A stretch of DNA of 64,000 nt from Acidobacteriota bacterium. GTDB taxonomy: Bacteria; Acidobacteriota; Polarisedimenticolia; J045. Location of the stretch: assembly GCA_017994815.1 (NCBI GenBank), contig JAGOJY010000007.1:60968-124967 (forward strand), in the 5' to 3' direction. A model generated the notes under the pieces. The model was given only the letters and a program-made list of their open reading frames with translations, searched no databases and was not told where the DNA came from. Positions 1 to 8,883 of this stretch are shown piece after piece. The position numbers and the translations under genes are program-made. Each line of letters starts with the position of its first letter. Position 1 is the stretch's first letter.

Positions 1-14
1 GCGGAACAAGGAAC

Positions 15-935
15 ATGACGAGCCCGGCAGCCCTCCGGCGCAGTGACGTGATGCAGCCGGGCGGGCTCATGCCAGCGCTCTGGCGCAGCCTGCGTCCGCA
101 CCAGTGGATCAAGAACCTGTTCCTGTTCGCGGCGGTCGTCTTCGCCGGGCAACTGCGCGAGCCGCGCTCGGTCGCGCTCGCCGGCGCCGGGTTCCTGCTG
201 TTCTGCGCGATCTCGTCGGCGATCTACATCGTCAACGACATCGTGGACCGGCCGCAGGATCGCCTGCACCCGCACAAGCGCTACCGGCCGATCGCGTCCG
301 GGCGCGTGCCGGTCCGCATGGCCGCCGGGGTGGCGGTCGCCCTCATGGTCGGCGGGCTCGGCGGCTCGTTCGCGCTGGGTTACGGCTTTCTCGTCGCCGC
401 CCTGGCCTACGCGGCGCTGTCCGTGGCGTACAGCTTCGGCCTGAAGCGCGTCGTGATCCTGGACGTGATGATCGTCGCCTCGGGGTACTCCCTGCGCGCG
501 GTCGCCGGGGCCGAGGCGATCCAGGTCGTGTTCTCGGACTGGCTGCTCCTCTGCACCTCGATGCTCGCGCTGTTCCTCGGCTTCTGTAAGAGGCGGCAGG
601 AGCTGACGAGCCTGCAGGACGACGCGGTGGCGCACCGCGCCGTGCTCGCGCGCTACTCGGAGCAGTTTCTGGACCAGATGATCGCCGTCGTGACCGCGTC
701 GACGCTGATCTCCTACATCTTCTACACGCTCTCGGACGAGGTCGCGGCCAAGCTGGGCACGCCCTACCTCGGCGCGACGATCCCGTTCGTGGTGTACGGG
801 GTCTTCCGCTACTTCTACCTGGTCCACATGCGCGGGGAAGGGGGCCGGCCGGCCCGCGAGGTGATCGGGGACCGGCCGCTCCTGCTCAACCTGGTCCTCT
901 ACGGCGTGACGGTCGTCCTGCTGCTCTACACCTGA
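15..935 (+). CDS. UbiA-family polyprenyl-phosphate prenyltransferase (decaprenyl-phosphate phosphoribosyltransferase-like)
   Basis: Integral-membrane prenyltransferase of the UbiA superfamily. The N-terminal RPHQWIKN segment and the Mg-binding NDxxDxxxD motif (N74, D75, D78, D82, followed by HPHKRYRPIASG) fit the subgroup that makes polyprenyl-phosphoryl phosphoribose from PRPP and polyprenyl phosphate, a precursor of cell-surface sugars. Hydrophobic segments fill most of the 306 residues. The start at 15 has a weak AAGGAAC ribosome site. In-frame ATGs at 51 and 69 are alternatives, because conservation really begins near residue 24. The gene lies at the window edge, so its operon partners upstream are unseen. 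Subfamily assignment is from motif memory. A different UbiA substrate remains possible. Confidence 0.8.
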   Translation: MTSPAALRRSDVMQPGGLMPALWRSLRPHQWIKNLFLFAAVVFAGQLREPRSVALAGAGFLLFCAISSAIYIVNDIVDRPQDRLHPHKRYRPIASGRVPVRMAAGVAVALMVGGLGGSFALGYGFLVAALAYAALSVAYSFGLKRVVILDVMIVASGYSLRAVAGAEAIQVVFSDWLLLCTSMLALFLGFCKRRQELTSLQDDAVAHRAVLARYSEQFLDQMIAVVTASTLISYIFYTLSDEVAAKLGTPYLGATIPFVVYGVFRYFYLVHMRGEGGRPAREVIGDRPLLLNLVLYGVTVVLLLYT

Positions 936-995
936 CGCCGATCGTCCCCCGGGCCGCGCCGCGTGCGGGCCCGCGGGCGGCCGCGCGTTGAGGTA

Positions 996-1024
996 TTGGG
1001 TCCCGGCCAGTTTGGACGTACAGT
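996..1024 (+). promoter_or_regulatory. Candidate sigma-70 promoter for the alanine dehydrogenase-protease pair
   Basis: TTGGGT at 996-1001 and TACAGT at 1019-1024 are separated by exactly 17 bp. The predicted transcript starts near 1031 and has a leader of about 38 nt before the ATG at 1069, with GGAGGG just upstream of the ATG. Each hexamer has about two mismatches to consensus. Confidence 0.4.
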
Positions 1025-1068
1025 TCCGGGCGGCGCGGGGGCGCCGGGGTCGGCAACGCGGAGGGTCG

Positions 1069-2160
1069 ATGAGGATCGGCATACCCAAGGAGACGTTGCG
1101 GCACGAGCACCGCGTCGGGCTGACGCCGTTCGGCGTTTCACGGCTGACCAGCGTCGGCCACCAGGTTTTCGTCGGCCGGGACGCGGGCCAGGACAGTCAC
1201 TTCTCCGACGCCGACTACGTCGCCGCCGGGGCGACGATCGTCCACGACGCCGACGAGGTGTACGGCCGCTCGGAACTCGTCTGCCGCGTCGGGTCGCCCG
1301 CGCCGGACGAGCTGGCGATCCTGCCGCCTGGCTGCACGGTCTGCGGGTTCCTGCACCTCGCGGTCGCCCCGCGCGACGTCGTCCGCCGGATGATCGACGG
1401 CCGCCTGACGATGATCGGTTACGAGCTGATCGAGGACGGCAGCGGCGAGCGCCCGGTCCTCACCCCGTTCTCGATCATCGCCGGCGAGATGGCGATCCAC
1501 ATTGCCGCGAGCCTGCTCGAGTGCCGCTCGGGCGGCCGGGGCTTGATCCTCGGCGGCGTGCCGGGCGTGCCCCCGGCGACGGTCACGATCCTCGGGGCCG
1601 GGACGGTCGGCCGCACGGCCGCGCGGCACGCGCTGGCCAGCGGCGCGCACGTGATCGTGCTCGATGCCGACCTGAGCAAGCTGCGCGCGGTGCTGGAGAG
1701 CACCGAGCACCGCGCCGTCACGGCCCTCGCCACCCCGCGCAACCTGGAGCGCTTCACGTCGATCAGCGACGTCGTCATCGGCGCGGTGTTGATCCCCGGC
1801 GCCCGCGCGCCGTACCTCGTGACCGAGGACATGGTGCGCGAGATGAAGATGGGCGCGGTGATCGTCGACCTGTCGATCGATCAAGGCGGCTGCGTGGAAA
1901 CCAGCCGGCCCACCAGCGCCGACAACCCGACCTTTCGCGTGCACGGCGTGACGCACTACTGCGTGCCGAACATGACCGCCAGCGCGCCGCGCAGCGCCTC
2001 GCGCGCGCTGACGATCGCGGCGACCCCGTACCTGGCGCGGATCGCCGAGGAGGGGCTCGACGCCGCGCTCGACGCCGGCGACGGGCTGGCCAGCGGCCTG
2101 TACATGCGCGAGGGGCGGCTGGTGAACCAGGCCACGGCGGCGGCCCTCGGCCTCGAGTGA
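1069..2160 (+). CDS. ald: Alanine dehydrogenase-like protein lacking the usual catalytic lysine
   Basis: 363 residues with full-length similarity to NAD-dependent alanine dehydrogenase (L-alanine + NAD+ + H2O to pyruvate + NH4+ + NADH). The ATG at 1069 follows GGAGGG and gives the family N-terminus MRIGIPKE. The pyruvate-binding Arg15, catalytic His96 (FLHLA), GGVPGVPPA, the NAD-binding GAGTVG and the IDQGGC segment are present. An ungapped count against M. tuberculosis Ald puts Gly75 (VGSP) where the catalytic Lys75 (VKEP) belongs, with Arg at 73. Activity may therefore differ from true Ald. The stop overlaps the GTG of the hydrogenase protease, so the two are probably co-translated. Family assignment is firm; substrate is uncertain. 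Confidence 0.85.
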   Translation: MRIGIPKETLRHEHRVGLTPFGVSRLTSVGHQVFVGRDAGQDSHFSDADYVAAGATIVHDADEVYGRSELVCRVGSPAPDELAILPPGCTVCGFLHLAVAPRDVVRRMIDGRLTMIGYELIEDGSGERPVLTPFSIIAGEMAIHIAASLLECRSGGRGLILGGVPGVPPATVTILGAGTVGRTAARHALASGAHVIVLDADLSKLRAVLESTEHRAVTALATPRNLERFTSISDVVIGAVLIPGARAPYLVTEDMVREMKMGAVIVDLSIDQGGCVETSRPTSADNPTFRVHGVTHYCVPNMTASAPRSASRALTIAATPYLARIAEEGLDAALDAGDGLASGLYMREGRLVNQATAAALGLE

Positions 2161-2642
2161 GGACGCTGCTCGTCGGCCTGGGCAATCCGATCCTCGCCGA
2201 CGACGCCATCGGGCCGCGCCTGGCCGCCGACGTCGCCCTGGCCCTCGGTCCCGTGGCCGGCCTCGACGTCGTCGAGGAGTGCTCGGCGGGCGGGCTCGAG
2301 CTTCTCGATGTCGTCGCCGGTTACGACCGGCTCATCGTCCTCGACTCGATCCGGGGCGGGGGAGGGCGGCCCGGCGACTGGTACGCGTTCGACGGGCGCG
2401 CGCTGCGCGCGACCGAGCACCTGGACAACATCCACGACGCCAACTTCGCCACTGCCCTCGCCCTCGGCCGCCGCCTCGGACTGCGCGTGCCGCCCGATGA
2501 CCGCGTGCACGTCTTCGCGGTGGAGGCGGCGGACAACGCGACGTTCTCCGAGGAGCTGACGCCCGCGTTGCGGGATTCCTACCCCGCGCTCCTCGAGGCG
2601 TTCGTGCGCGAGATCCGGCTCCTGCTGGACAAGGAACCGTAG
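2157..2642 (+). CDS. [NiFe] hydrogenase maturation endopeptidase (HycI/HybD family, M52)
   Basis: 161-residue protease that removes the C-terminal peptide of the [NiFe] hydrogenase large subunit after nickel insertion. The GTG start overlaps the preceding stop (GTGA). The N-terminal GLGNPxxxDDxxG signature is present. Candidate nickel-probing residues Asp16, Asp63 (VLDSI) and His93 (NIHDAN) sit at almost the same positions as Glu16, Asp62 and His93 of E. coli HybD. Its likely client is the large subunit encoded at 6029-7489 on the other strand, which carries the matching DPCxxCxxH cleavage motif and a 24-residue tail. Of the accessory maturation genes only this one and hypB (18895-19542) are in the window. 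Confidence 0.9.
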   Translation: MRTLLVGLGNPILADDAIGPRLAADVALALGPVAGLDVVEECSAGGLELLDVVAGYDRLIVLDSIRGGGGRPGDWYAFDGRALRATEHLDNIHDANFATALALGRRLGLRVPPDDRVHVFAVEAADNATFSEELTPALRDSYPALLEAFVREIRLLLDKEP

Positions 2643-2648
2643 AGCGGC

Positions 2649-2679
2649 GTGTCGGGTTTCCCGACACGGTTTCGGGAAA
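2649..2679. promoter_or_regulatory. Two overlapping perfect inverted repeats (terminator or activator-binding sites)
   Basis: GTGTCGGG at 2649-2656 pairs with CCCGACAC at 2660-2667 (3-nt loop). TTTCCCGA at 2657-2664 pairs with TCGGGAAA at 2672-2679 (7-bp spacer). The first could form an RNA hairpin ending the ald-protease transcript, though no T-tract follows. The pair lies about 90-120 bp upstream of a sigma-54-type promoter, which is where NtrC-family activators usually bind, so an enhancer role is equally plausible. Confidence 0.5.
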
Positions 2680-2750
2680 TCCCACGCCGGCGCGCCCTGG
2701 CTCCGCGAGCCCGGATCGCATGTCGTTCCTCCGAAGCGACTTGCCGGTGT

Positions 2751-2766
2751 TGTGAAATCGGTCACA
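2751..2766. promoter_or_regulatory. CRP/FNR-type palindrome
   Basis: TGTGA-N6-TCACA with both half-sites perfect, the consensus of CRP-family regulators. It ends 1 bp before the sigma-54-type promoter at 2767, so binding could repress or modulate that promoter. No crp-like gene is visible in the window. Confidence 0.5.
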
Positions 2767-2781
2767 GGGCATGCGCGTTGC
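2767..2781 (+). promoter_or_regulatory. Candidate sigma-54 (-24/-12) promoter
   Basis: GGGCATG-N4-TTGC against consensus TGGCACG-N4-TTGC: the invariant GG (2768-2769) and GC (2780-2781) are exactly 10 bp apart and the -12 element is perfect. Two mismatches lie in the -24 element. The predicted start near 2793 gives a leader of about 43 nt to the ATG at 2836. Two sigma-54-type regulators are encoded nearby (3039-4388 and 17516-18889). Confidence 0.5.
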
Positions 2782-2835
2782 AGTGACAAGGGCGGCGAAA
2801 AGTGAGTTGTTCGTGTGCCCACGAGCGGAGGACCG

Positions 2836-3038
2836 ATGGACACGCTGGGGCTGACCGTGGCGAACGTGCTGCTGGCGCTTCTGGTCCTGGTGCCCGTGGC
2901 CGGCGTCCTGGTCGCGGTCGCCGCCGAGCTGATGGCCAAGTCCCCCGCGCCGGCGGGCGGTGGCATGGCCCGGTTCCGCGTCCTCGCGGGCGGCCGTGCC
3001 GGCGCGCCGCGCGCGTCGCGCCGCGGGCGCGGGGCGTC

Positions 3039-3057
<19 letters not shown>
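2836..3057 (+). CDS. Small single-span membrane protein, function unknown
   Basis: 73 residues starting MDTLGLTVANVL, with one strongly hydrophobic segment at about residues 6-33 and a Gly/Arg-rich basic tail from residue 45 on. A good ribosome site (GGAGGA) precedes the ATG by 4-9 nt. Upstream are the sigma-54-type promoter and the CRP-type palindrome. Its 3' end overlaps the convergent response-regulator gene by 19 bp. I recognise no family. The tail could be read-through of poorly constrained sequence, but the promoter, ribosome site and membrane segment together make a real gene likely. It is a candidate target of the adjacent regulator. Confidence 0.5.
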
Positions 3058-4388
<1,331 letters not shown>

Positions 4389-4395
4389 GGCCGCC

Positions 4396-6018
4396 TCACG
4401 CCGGTTCCGGCGCCGGCGCCGCGACGAGCGGCAGCCGCACGCGCACGGTCGTGCCCTGCCCCGGGGCGCTATCGAGCTCGATCGTCCCCTCGTGGGCGCT
4501 GACGATGCCGTAGACCACCGCCAGGCCGAGCCCGGCGCCCTGGCCGTCCTTCTTGGTCGTGAAGAACGGGTCGAAGACGTGGGGCAGGACGTCGGGCGCC
4601 ACGCCGCCGCCGGTGTCGGCCACCTCCAGGATCAAGGCCTCGTCGCCGTCGGCGCGCGCCGCGACGCGCAGCCGGCCGCCGCCCGGCATCGCGTCGGCCG
4701 CGTTCATCGCGAGGTTGACCACGACCTGGCGGAGCTGCGAGCCGTCGCAGTACAGCCGCGGCAGGTGCTCTTCGAAGTCCAGCACCAGCTCGACCTGTTG
4801 CAGCTCGAGCTTGTGCCCGACGAGCCCGAGCGCGCCGGTGATCAGCGCCGGGAGGTCCTGCAGCTCGCGGTGCGGCACGGAGCGGCGCGAGAAGGACAAC
4901 AGGTCGCCGACGATCCGGCCGACCCGCGCCGTTTCCTCGATCACCGAGGCGAGGTAGCGGCGGAACTCCTCGACGCGGTCGCGCGGGACCCCCTCGGGCT
5001 GCAGGATCCGCTCCATCAGCGCGGCGTAGTTCATCACGCCCGACAGCGGGTTGTTGATCTCGTGGGCCACCGTCGCCGAGAGCTGCCCCAGCGACGCCAG
5101 GCGCGAGTTGCGCACGAGCGTGTCCTGCGCCGCGCGCAACTGGGCCGTCCGCTCGTTGACCTTCTGCTCCAGGCCGCGGGCCAGCTCGTTCAGGGCCACG
5201 AGGGCGTGGCGCAGGCGTTCGCGCATCGCCTCGAACGACGCCGCGAGTTCGCCCACCTCGTCGCTGGTGCGCACGTCGATCGGCTCGTCGAGATTGGCCG
5301 CGGTGATCGTGCGCGCGCTGCGCGTCAGCCGTTCCAGCGGCCCGCCGACGAACCGGCGCACGAACAGGTGCACGGCCGCGGCCGCCAGCGTGACGGTCAA
5401 CAGCGCGACGACGAGCGTCGCGATCCTGAGGCCGGCGATCGTCCGGTCGACCGCGTCGAGCGGCATGCTGACGTCGAGGACGCCGAGGACGCTGACCGAC
5501 TCCGGGTGCGCGTGGCAGGCGCCGGAACTGCAGGCCGGCTCGTTGTAGATCGGCGTGACCATCCCCATCACGCGGCCGCCCGGCTTGTCGAACACGCGCG
5601 CCCGCGAGGGCACGTCGACGCGCACCAGCGGCCTTTCGGCGGCGTGGCACAGGTAGCAGGCCTCGGCCGACTTGTCGACGAACGTCCCGGCGTCCGCGCC
5701 GGTCGAGAACATCACCCGGCCTTCCTTGTTGAAAATGCGGATCGACTCGATCTCCTGGCGTGCGCCGATCGTGCGCATCACCTCGTACGCGTCCACGCGG
5801 CGGTCGGCCAGCATGGCGTGCCAGTTGGCGCTGACGATAGTGCTCGACAGCTGCTCGGCGCCGAGGACGACATCGTGCAACAGCCGCCGCTCGGCGTAGC
5901 GGACGTTCAACAGGGCGGCGGCCCCGAGCACGACCGTCAGGGTCGCGATCAGGGCCAGCGTCAGCTTGGTGGCCAGCCGCCAGGAGCGTCCACCGGCACG
6001 CGCGAGCCGCTCCCGCAT
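4396..6018 (-). CDS. Membrane sensor histidine kinase with two c-type-heme-like motifs
   Basis: 540 residues from the ATG at 6018. TM1 at about 17-38, an extracytoplasmic sensor region, TM2 at about 200-225, HAMP, coiled coil, HisKA (VAHEINNPLSG) and HATPase with G1/G2 boxes. The sensor has CYLCH (C121, C124, H125) and CSSGACH (C163, C168, H169), that is CxxCH and Cx4CH, in the context YNEPACSSGACHAHP followed by VLGVLDVSMPL. This pattern is typical of periplasmic heme-c sensor kinases in anaerobic and metal-reducing bacteria (from memory). An alternative ATG at 6054 would overlap the hydrogenase gene by 26 bp. Position in the hydrogenase operon suggests sensing of redox state, O2, NO or the quinone pool. 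Confidence 0.88.
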   Translation of the reverse strand: MRERLARAGGRSWRLATKLTLALIATLTVVLGAAALLNVRYAERRLLHDVVLGAEQLSSTIVSANWHAMLADRRVDAYEVMRTIGARQEIESIRIFNKEGRVMFSTGADAGTFVDKSAEACYLCHAAERPLVRVDVPSRARVFDKPGGRVMGMVTPIYNEPACSSGACHAHPESVSVLGVLDVSMPLDAVDRTIAGLRIATLVVALLTVTLAAAAVHLFVRRFVGGPLERLTRSARTITAANLDEPIDVRTSDEVGELAASFEAMRERLRHALVALNELARGLEQKVNERTAQLRAAQDTLVRNSRLASLGQLSATVAHEINNPLSGVMNYAALMERILQPEGVPRDRVEEFRRYLASVIEETARVGRIVGDLLSFSRRSVPHRELQDLPALITGALGLVGHKLELQQVELVLDFEEHLPRLYCDGSQLRQVVVNLAMNAADAMPGGGRLRVAARADGDEALILEVADTGGGVAPDVLPHVFDPFFTTKKDGQGAGLGLAVVYGIVSAHEGTIELDSAPGQGTTVRVRLPLVAAPAPEPA

Positions 6019-6028
6019 GGCGCCGCCG

Positions 6029-7489
6029 TCAGCGGCGGAACACCCAGCGGACATCCCCGGCCTGGTGCACGCGCACTTCGAGCGGCATCTGACCCGGGAG
6101 GCTGTGTGTCGCGCAGCTGAAGCAGGGATCGAACGCCCGGAACGCCATCTCGATCATGTTGAGGATGCCCTGATTCGGCGGCACCCCCGGTTTGATCAGC
6201 GCCTGGGCGGCCTTCTTGGTCACCATGTGAATCGGGGCGTTGTTGTTCGTCGTGCCGACGATCAGGTTGGCGCCGGTGCACAACCCGTTCTCGTCGCAGG
6301 TGTAGTGGTGGGTCAGCGTGCCGCGCATCGCCTCGACGATGCCGACGCCCTCGCCGGTGATCCGCTGCGGGATCACGCGGTAGCGGTCTCCGGTGATCTC
6401 CGGATCGGCGCAGTAGTTCTTCAGCGTCTCAGCGTTCTGGACCATCTCGACCAGCCGGCCCCAGTGGTTGGCGAGCAGTGCGCGGCAGGGGTGTCCGCCC
6501 AGCGTCGCGAACATCTCCTCGAATGCCTCCTGGGCCCGCGGCGTTGCCATCCGCTCGGCGACGTTGAGCCGCGCCAAAGGGCCGGCGGTGTAGATGCTGG
6601 ACTCGATCCCCTCGACGAAGCCGTGCCAGCCGCGCATCTTGAGGTACGGGAACTTGAGGTAGCTCCACGGCTCGACGTGCTCGGCGACGATCTTGGCGTA
6701 GTCCTGCGGTTCGTAGCGGGCGATCACGTTGCCGCGGAAGTCGACCACCCGCACGTGACCGTCGTAGAAGTTCGGCGCGTTCTGTTCGTCGACCAGCCCC
6801 ATGAACTGCACGTCGAGCGTGTACGGGCCGTTGAGGATCAGGTCCACGTAGGCCGGGTTGGCCAGGACGACGTCCTTGAACAGCTTGAGCGAGAACTGGG
6901 TGAACTCGTAGAGCTGGTCGACCCACGGGCGGATCTTGTCCAGCTCCTCGCGCGTCAGCCCCTTGGACACGCCGCCCGGGATGCACCACACCGGGTGCGT
7001 GGACTTGCCGCCGATCGCGATCTGGATGTCCTGCGCCATGGCGCGGGCCTTGATCACGGCCCCGCCGATCTCCAGCCCGACCTTCTGCACCACGCCGAGG
7101 ATGTTGCGGACCATCGGGTCGGCGTCCGGGCCGAGGACGAAGTCCGGCGCCGCCAGGGCGTAGAAGTGCGCGATGTGGCTGTGGATGTAGTGTGCCTGCG
7201 TGTACATGTCGCGCAGCTTGACCGCCAAGGGCGCGATCTCGCCGCCGAAGCAGCCGTCCACCGCCTTGGCCCCGGCCAGGTGGTGGTTGGCCGGGCAGAC
7301 TCCGCAGATGCGGGTCACGATCCGCGGCAGTTCCTCGATCGGCCGGCCGACGACGAAGCGTTCGAAGCCGCGCAGCTCGGGGATCTGGAAGAAGCAGTCC
7401 TGCACCGCCCCCGCGTCGTCGAGGAAGATGTCGATCTTGCCGTGCCCTTCGAGGCGCGTGATCGGGTCGATCTTGATCTGCGTTCCCAT
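6029..7489 (-). CDS. mvhA: [NiFe] hydrogenase large subunit, group 3c (MvhA-like)
   Basis: 486 residues; carries the Ni-Fe active site. The N-terminal L1 motif RICGVC (Cys62, Cys65) and C-terminal L2 motif DPCFSCATH (454-462; Cys456, Cys459) supply the four nickel ligands. The 24 residues after His462 (SLPGQMPLE and onward) are the maturation peptide for the M52 protease at 2157-2642. MGTQIKIDPITRLEGHGK matches F420-non-reducing hydrogenases that work with heterodisulfide reductase. The ATG overlaps the small-subunit stop (TGATG). Likely role: H2 oxidation, or evolution, exchanging electrons through MvhG and MvhD with the HdrA flavoproteins. A cytoplasmic location is likely, as no signal peptide is present in either subunit. 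Confidence 0.93.
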   Translation of the reverse strand: MGTQIKIDPITRLEGHGKIDIFLDDAGAVQDCFFQIPELRGFERFVVGRPIEELPRIVTRICGVCPANHHLAGAKAVDGCFGGEIAPLAVKLRDMYTQAHYIHSHIAHFYALAAPDFVLGPDADPMVRNILGVVQKVGLEIGGAVIKARAMAQDIQIAIGGKSTHPVWCIPGGVSKGLTREELDKIRPWVDQLYEFTQFSLKLFKDVVLANPAYVDLILNGPYTLDVQFMGLVDEQNAPNFYDGHVRVVDFRGNVIARYEPQDYAKIVAEHVEPWSYLKFPYLKMRGWHGFVEGIESSIYTAGPLARLNVAERMATPRAQEAFEEMFATLGGHPCRALLANHWGRLVEMVQNAETLKNYCADPEITGDRYRVIPQRITGEGVGIVEAMRGTLTHHYTCDENGLCTGANLIVGTTNNNAPIHMVTKKAAQALIKPGVPPNQGILNMIEMAFRAFDPCFSCATHSLPGQMPLEVRVHQAGDVRWVFRR

Positions 7490-8445
7490 CAGCGAACGCT
7501 CCTTTGCAGGAGCGACATCGGCAGACCGAAGCGGTACGCGTACCCGGTGATCTCGGGCAGCGCCGCGAGGATCTGCTCGATCTCCTGCGGGTCCTTGGCG
7601 TCGATGATCGACGAGACCGCCGAGACGAGCTTGGCGCCCTGGTCGACGACGTCGGGCAGCGGGCCGTAGCAGCCGCGGCAGGGCATGTTGCTGTTGGGGC
7701 AGCGCACGCCGCAGCCGGCGCGGGTGACCGAACCGGCGCAGACGATCCCCTGCTCGAGCAGGCACTTGTCCGGGTCGGCCATGATCTCGTACGGGCGGTG
7801 GAACTGCTTGATCTTCTTCTCGGTCTTGGTGCGCTTGCAGTCGTCGCACAGCGCGCGATCGGAGGCGCCGACGACCGAGCCGCGCGGCGGCAGCTGCCCC
7901 GAGACCACGGCCAGGAGGACGTTCTTGACCTGCGCCGGCGCCGGCGGGCAGCCCGGGACGTAGTAGTCGACGTCCACCACCTGCGCCAGCGTGTAGACGC
8001 GCTGGTAGAAGACCGGGATCTCCAGCTCCAGCCCGTCGAGGTCGGTGCGCGGGTGCGGCACGGTCGCGTTGCCGGTCTGGATCGACGGGTTGTCCAGGTA
8101 CGCGCGCCCGAAGATCTCGTCCTTGGTCGCCAGGTTCGCCAGGCCCGGGATCCCGCCCATGTGCGCGCAGGAGCCGAACGCGACCATGACCTTGCTCTTG
8201 CGCCGCAGGAGCTTGGCCACGTGCTCGTTCTCGCTGTTGCGCACCGCGCCGTTGAACAGCGTCAGGTCCAGTTCGCCGTCCGCCATCGCCTCGACGTCGG
8301 CGTACTTGCCGTCCACGGCGATCGGCCACAGCCGGATGTCGGCCGCGGCGGCGACGTCGAGGATGAACTCGTGCGTGTCGAGCACGGCGACATCGCACCC
8401 GCCGCACGCGGCGCCCCAGTACAGAGCGACCTGCAGCTTGGGCAT
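7489..8445 (-). CDS. mvhG: [NiFe] hydrogenase small subunit, group 3c (MvhG-like)
   Basis: 318 residues. Proximal-cluster ligands are in WGAACGGCDVAV, FGSCA and VPGCPPAP. A second cysteine set (CDDC, CLLEQGIVC, CGVRCP, CRGC) supplies the medial and distal clusters. No Tat signal, so the enzyme is cytoplasmic, as expected for group 3c. It transfers electrons between the Ni-Fe centre and MvhD. It starts 3 bp after the MvhD stop and overlaps the large-subunit start by 1 bp, showing tight translational coupling. Confidence 0.93.
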   Translation of the reverse strand: MPKLQVALYWGAACGGCDVAVLDTHEFILDVAAAADIRLWPIAVDGKYADVEAMADGELDLTLFNGAVRNSENEHVAKLLRRKSKVMVAFGSCAHMGGIPGLANLATKDEIFGRAYLDNPSIQTGNATVPHPRTDLDGLELEIPVFYQRVYTLAQVVDVDYYVPGCPPAPAQVKNVLLAVVSGQLPPRGSVVGASDRALCDDCKRTKTEKKIKQFHRPYEIMADPDKCLLEQGIVCAGSVTRAGCGVRCPNSNMPCRGCYGPLPDVVDQGAKLVSAVSSIIDAKDPQEIEQILAALPEITGYAYRFGLPMSLLQRSVR

Positions 8446-8448
8446 CGC

Positions 8449-8883
8449 TCACCTCTCCACGCGGTCGGTCTCGAGCCCGACGCGCACCGTGGACGGTCCG
8501 AGCCGGCGGACCTTCTCGGTCATGTCGTCCACGACGTCCGCGAACCGCCGGCCCTCGCTGGCGCTGACCCACTCCAGCCGAACGCGGTCGTCGTCGACGC
8601 CGAGGTCCTTCAGCAGCCGCTTCAGCAGCGGGTAGCGCCGCAGCGCTTTGTAGTTGCCCTCGGAGTAGTGGCAGTCCCCGGGGTGGCAGCCGCAGATCAG
8701 CACGCCGTCCGCACCCTGCGCCAGCGCCTTGAGCACGAACGTCGGGTCGATGCGGGCCGAGCACATGACGCGGATCACCCGCACGTTGGGCTGGTACTTG
8801 ATGCGGCTGGTGCCGGCCAGGTCGGCGCCGGTGTACGAGCACCAGTTGCAGAGAAAGCCGACTATCTGAGGCTCGAAGCCCAT
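8449..8883 (-). CDS. mvhD: MvhD/FlpD-type [2Fe-2S] electron-transfer protein
   Basis: 144 residues, normal for MvhD. The cysteines CNWC, MCSARI and CGCHPGDCHY form the [2Fe-2S] site known from methanogen MvhD, which links hydrogenase or formate dehydrogenase to HdrA. The ATG at 8883 lies inside the 3' end of the upstream HdrA-like gene (22-bp overlap). The order HdrA-like, 2x[4Fe-4S], MvhD is the domain order of QmoB, so the two products may act as a split QmoB. Confidence 0.92.
   Translation of the reverse strand: MGFEPQIVGFLCNWCSYTGADLAGTSRIKYQPNVRVIRVMCSARIDPTFVLKALAQGADGVLICGCHPGDCHYSEGNYKALRRYPLLKRLLKDLGVDDDRVRLEWVSASEGRRFADVVDDMTEKVRRLGPSTVRVGLETDRVER

Noticed and set aside
963..2156. 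Open frame across the alanine dehydrogenase region, in phase with the protease gene
   Set aside because: The upstream part is Arg/Pro-rich antisense-like noise in another phase of ald; only the part from the GTG at 2157 matches a protein family.
4396..6054. Histidine kinase starting at 6054
   Set aside because: It would overlap the hydrogenase large-subunit gene by 26 bp and adds 12 residues without family features; the ATG at 6018 is preferred, though not proven.
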